From an uncultured delta proteobacterium (lineage in GTDB: Bacteria; Myxococcota_A; Polyangia; Polyangiales; Polyangiaceae): DNA of 7,109 nucleotides. How positions within the stretch are numbered: position 1 is the first letter of the stretch; every line of letters starts with the position of its first letter. The notes under the pieces were generated by a model, which did not search any database, was not told where the DNA came from, and was given only the letters and a program-made list of their open reading frames with translations. Positions 5,477-7,109 of the stretch are shown in pieces. Made by a program: the position numbers and the translations under genes. The stretch lies in NCBI GenBank assembly GCA_903893335.1, contig CAITLX010000672.1, positions 1 through 7,109 of the forward strand, given 5' to 3'.

Positions 5477-5929
5477 TCACGCTGCCCGCTCGTGTACGCG
5501 AACGACGATAGGCTCGCCCTCGCGCAGGAACCACAGCTCGGCGCCGACGGCGCTGCCGGGCATGTGCAGCGAGTAGTCGCGCCCCTCGGCCACCGTGGGC
5601 ATCGACAGCGTCGATGGCCCGGGCATGAGCGCCTTGAACCCGCCGCCGATCATGTTCGCCAGCTCGCCGACGGCGTCGCGCACCTCGTCGAGCGAGGTGT
5701 CCTCCGCGGGGACCTCGAACATCGCCGAGGCGATGCGGCGCGCCAGCTCGGTCCCGCAGCTCACCGTCATGGCGCCGTTCCACCCGCCGCTGACGTGCAC
5801 GCACCCGGTCACGGAGCGCTCGTTCGCGAGCCTCGCGCGCTCGGCCGCCCCACGCTGGAGGTCCCAACCGAGCGTCGTCCCGAAGACGCGCTCGGTCAGC
5901 TCGCACACGCTCTCGTCGTCCACGCTCAT
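5477..5929 (-). CDS. CheX-like chemotaxis phosphatase
   Basis: A 150-residue protein of CheX length. Near the N-terminus are ELTERVFGTTLG (10-21) and VTGCVHVSGGWNGAMTVSCG (40-59), the G-x-V-x-x-SG-x-W-x-G strand of the CheX/CheC fold. The catalytic signature is DAVGELANMIGG (85-96), matching D-x3-E-x2-N with Asp85, Glu89 and Asn92; in CheX of Thermotoga and Borrelia the Glu and Asn attack phosphorylated CheY. The C-terminal strands VGAELWFLREGEPIVVRVHE close the domain. The expected role is dephosphorylation of a response regulator, most simply the CheY-like protein encoded 16 bases downstream. The start ATG 5927-5929 has GGAGG at 5938-5942, eight bases away. The 86 bases between it and the BtpA-family gene hold a small hairpin (CGAGC 5952-5956 with GCTCG 5963-5967) but no clear promoter. 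Confidence 0.88.
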   Translation of the reverse strand: MSVDDESVCELTERVFGTTLGWDLQRGAAERARLANERSVTGCVHVSGGWNGAMTVSCGTELARRIASAMFEVPAEDTSLDEVRDAVGELANMIGGGFKALMPGPSTLSMPTVAEGRDYSLHMPGSAVGAELWFLREGEPIVVRVHERAA

Positions 5930-6015
5930 GGGGCCAGCCTCCGGCTGCGCGCGAGCACCCGGGCTCGTCGTCGCACAGCGATGAACGGCCGACGAACCCC
6001 GGGCTTGAGGCCGAC

Positions 6016-6810
6016 CTAGGCGCGCAGCGAGCGCCATCGCTGCGCGAAGCGCGCAGCGAGATGCGGAGCGATCGGGCCGCCCGCGCGACCCCCCTCGCGC
6101 AGGCACGTCCCGACGATGACCCCGTGCGCGGCGGCCACGTCCGCGAGCGTCTCCTCGGTCACGCCGCTCGCGACGAGCACCGGCGCGTGCACGGCGGCCA
6201 GCACCGCCGCGAGGTCGTCGCGCGCGACGCCGCGCCCGGTGCCCGAACCCGTGACGAGAACGGCGTCGGCGAGCCCGCGCTGCTCGAGGTCGTGCGCCTC
6301 CTCGCCGATGGGCCTCTCGGCGAGCGGCGCGGCGTGCTTGACGTCGACGTCGCAGAGAAGCGCGACGCTGTCGGCGCCGAGCGAGCGGCGCGTGCGCAGC
6401 GTGTCGTGCGCGCGCCCCTCGACGAGCCCCTGGTCGGTGACGCGCGCCCCGGTGTGCACGTTGACGCGAACGCCGTCGGCGCGCGAGGCGACCGCTACGG
6501 CGAGCGCCGCCTCCGCGTCGTTGCGCAGCACGTTGACGCAGAGCCACAGGTCGGGCGCCGCAGCGCGCACCGCGCGCGCGCACGCGGTCATGGCCGCCGT
6601 GGTGATCGGAGGGACGGCGTGCGGGAAGAAGGGCGCATCGCCGAAGTTCTCGACGACCACGCCCTCGAAGCCGGCCTCGACCAGCGCGCACGCGTCGCGC
6701 GCAGCCCCCTCGAGCAGCGCCTCGAGGTCCCCCTCGTAGCGCGGGCTGCCCGGCAGCGGCGGCAGGTGGATGACGCCGACGAGCGACGGGATCGGCCTCG
6801 ACGCGTTCAC
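6016..6810 (-). CDS. BtpA/SgcQ-family TIM-barrel protein
   Basis: A 264-residue protein of normal family length. Characteristic segments in order: LVGVIHLPPLPGSPRYEG (10-27), EAGFEGVVVENFGDAPFF (45-62), NVLRND (93-98), ADGVRVNVHTGARVTDQG (111-128), LLCDVDVKHA (151-160), VLVTGSGTGRG (184-194, a phosphate-binding-type loop), VLVASGVTEE (211-220) and GVIVGTCLREGG (230-241). The family was named for BtpA, needed for photosystem I stability in cyanobacteria, and SgcQ of enterobacteria; in non-photosynthetic bacteria the substrate is unknown. The predicted fold is a cytoplasmic TIM barrel. The start GTG 6808-6810 is chosen because the family motif begins nine residues later, GGGGGG lies at 6814-6819, and residues upstream (RTLGDGRGRRRRGGT) match nothing in the family. 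The open frame continues upstream without a stop into the FG-GAP-like fragment. Confidence 0.9.
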   Translation of the reverse strand: MNASRPIPSLVGVIHLPPLPGSPRYEGDLEALLEGAARDACALVEAGFEGVVVENFGDAPFFPHAVPPITTAAMTACARAVRAAAPDLWLCVNVLRNDAEAALAVAVASRADGVRVNVHTGARVTDQGLVEGRAHDTLRTRRSLGADSVALLCDVDVKHAAPLAERPIGEEAHDLEQRGLADAVLVTGSGTGRGVARDDLAAVLAAVHAPVLVASGVTEETLADVAAAHGVIVGTCLREGGRAGGPIAPHLAARFAQRWRSLRA

Positions 6811-6868
6811 TGTCCCCCCGCGTCTGCGCCGGCCGCGTCCGTCGCCGAGGGTTCTTCCGCCGCGTCCG
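6807..6868 (-). other. Possible 3' end of an original upstream gene, overlapping the BtpA start
   Basis: In the frame one base off from the FG-GAP fragment, the minus strand reads ADAAEEPSATDAAGADAGGQ and then TGA at 6807-6809, inside the GTGA that also starts the BtpA-family gene. An acidic, Ala-rich C-terminal tail and a GTGA overlap are both typical of genes in genomes like this one, so this may be the real upstream gene whose body was replaced. It is only about 20 codons and could be chance. Confidence 0.35.
6832..6868. repeat. 10-bp direct repeat at the compositional junction
   Basis: GCCGCGTCCG occurs at 6832-6841 and again at 6859-6868, 27 bases apart, exactly where protein family and codon use change. 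Short repeats of this kind are seen at illegitimate recombination joints and at false assembly joins, but also arise by chance in GC-rich DNA. Confidence 0.5.
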
Positions 6869-7109
6869 CTGCCGACAACCAAGTCTTCCTGGCCCTTGCC
6901 TTCGAGGTCGCCCCAAGCCACCCCGGGGCCGAGGCGGTTCAGCAGCTTCGCCATCAGCGGCTGCCGTTCGAGGTCGGAATACGGCGCTTCCTGGTGGATA
7001 TGCCCAAGCGAGGCGCTGACGTCCTCGAAAATCGGGCGGGGTTTCGGACGGGGCGCTTCGGGTGCGACAGGCCGGGCTGCGGATTCATCGACCTCATATT
7101 CGCAATTGG
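6856..7109 (-). CDS. Fragment of an FG-GAP / ASPIC-UnbV-like protein, cut at both ends
   Basis: Read on the minus strand from the window edge, 84 complete codons give a Pro-rich linker (residues about 12-25) followed by a domain. The domain reads IFEDVSASLGHIHQEAPYSD (26-45), RQPLM (48-52) and LGPGVAWGDLEGKGQEDLVV (59-78), then GSGRGG. This is the style of FG-GAP/VCBS proteins near ASPIC/UnbV domains, where D-x-D-G-D-G-x-x-D-L binds calcium; here it is D-L-E-G-K-G-Q-E-D-L, so calcium binding may be weakened. There is no stop codon: the frame goes straight on into the BtpA-family gene. Glu is mostly GAA and several third positions are A or T, unlike the other genes here, which use GAG almost alone. 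6901-7109 is 136 of 209 G+C by hand count (65%). Family call is fair; whether it belongs to this genome is open. Confidence 0.6.

Noticed and set aside
5930..6916. Frame continuous with the CheX-like gene and reaching 6916
   Set aside because: Before the CheX start it is Arg-rich and runs in a different frame over the BtpA-family gene, whose motifs are unmistakable.

Overview
The window is very GC-rich (roughly 75% or more in the coding stretches I sampled) and its genes use almost only G or C in third codon positions. Ala/Asp/Gly-rich lipoprotein linkers, a large NHL-repeat lipoprotein and a diverged RNase HII-like protein point to a myxobacterium or close deltaproteobacterial relative (Myxococcota). 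This is inferred from sequence style; there is no marker gene here.

Layout, left to right: (1) the 3' end of a beta-CASP metallo-beta-lactamase-fold RNA/DNA-processing enzyme (+), whose last codons are duplicated just past the stop codon; (2) a YceI-family lipoprotein (-), convergent with it; (3) divergent from that, an RNase HII-like protein (+) with an unusual set of catalytic residues; (4) a six-blade NHL beta-propeller lipoprotein (+); (5) a coiled-coil protein (+) whose C-terminal domain carries a CheC/CheX-type S-x3-E-x2-N motif; (6) convergent with it on the - strand, a tight cheX-cheY pair (CheX-like phosphatase and single-domain response regulator, 16 bases apart); (7) upstream of these on the - strand, a BtpA/SgcQ-family TIM-barrel protein; (8) at the right edge, on the - strand, a fragment of an FG-GAP/ASPIC-UnbV-like protein with clearly different codon use, which runs in frame into the BtpA gene.

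The CheX and CheY proteins are a natural pair: a response-regulator phosphatase with its likely substrate. The neighbouring coiled-coil protein may carry a second domain of the same fold, so the locus may be a small accessory signalling module. No CheA, CheW, receptor, CheB or CheR is visible. The two lipoproteins and the RNase HII-like gene look like ordinary chromosomal genes with their own signals.

The least ordinary stretch is the last ~250 bases. Composition, codon choice and protein family all change near position 6855, at a 10-bp direct repeat. This is either a foreign insertion or a chimeric assembly edge. No CRISPR array, insertion sequence, tRNA or rRNA was seen. No gap between genes exceeds about 200 bases.
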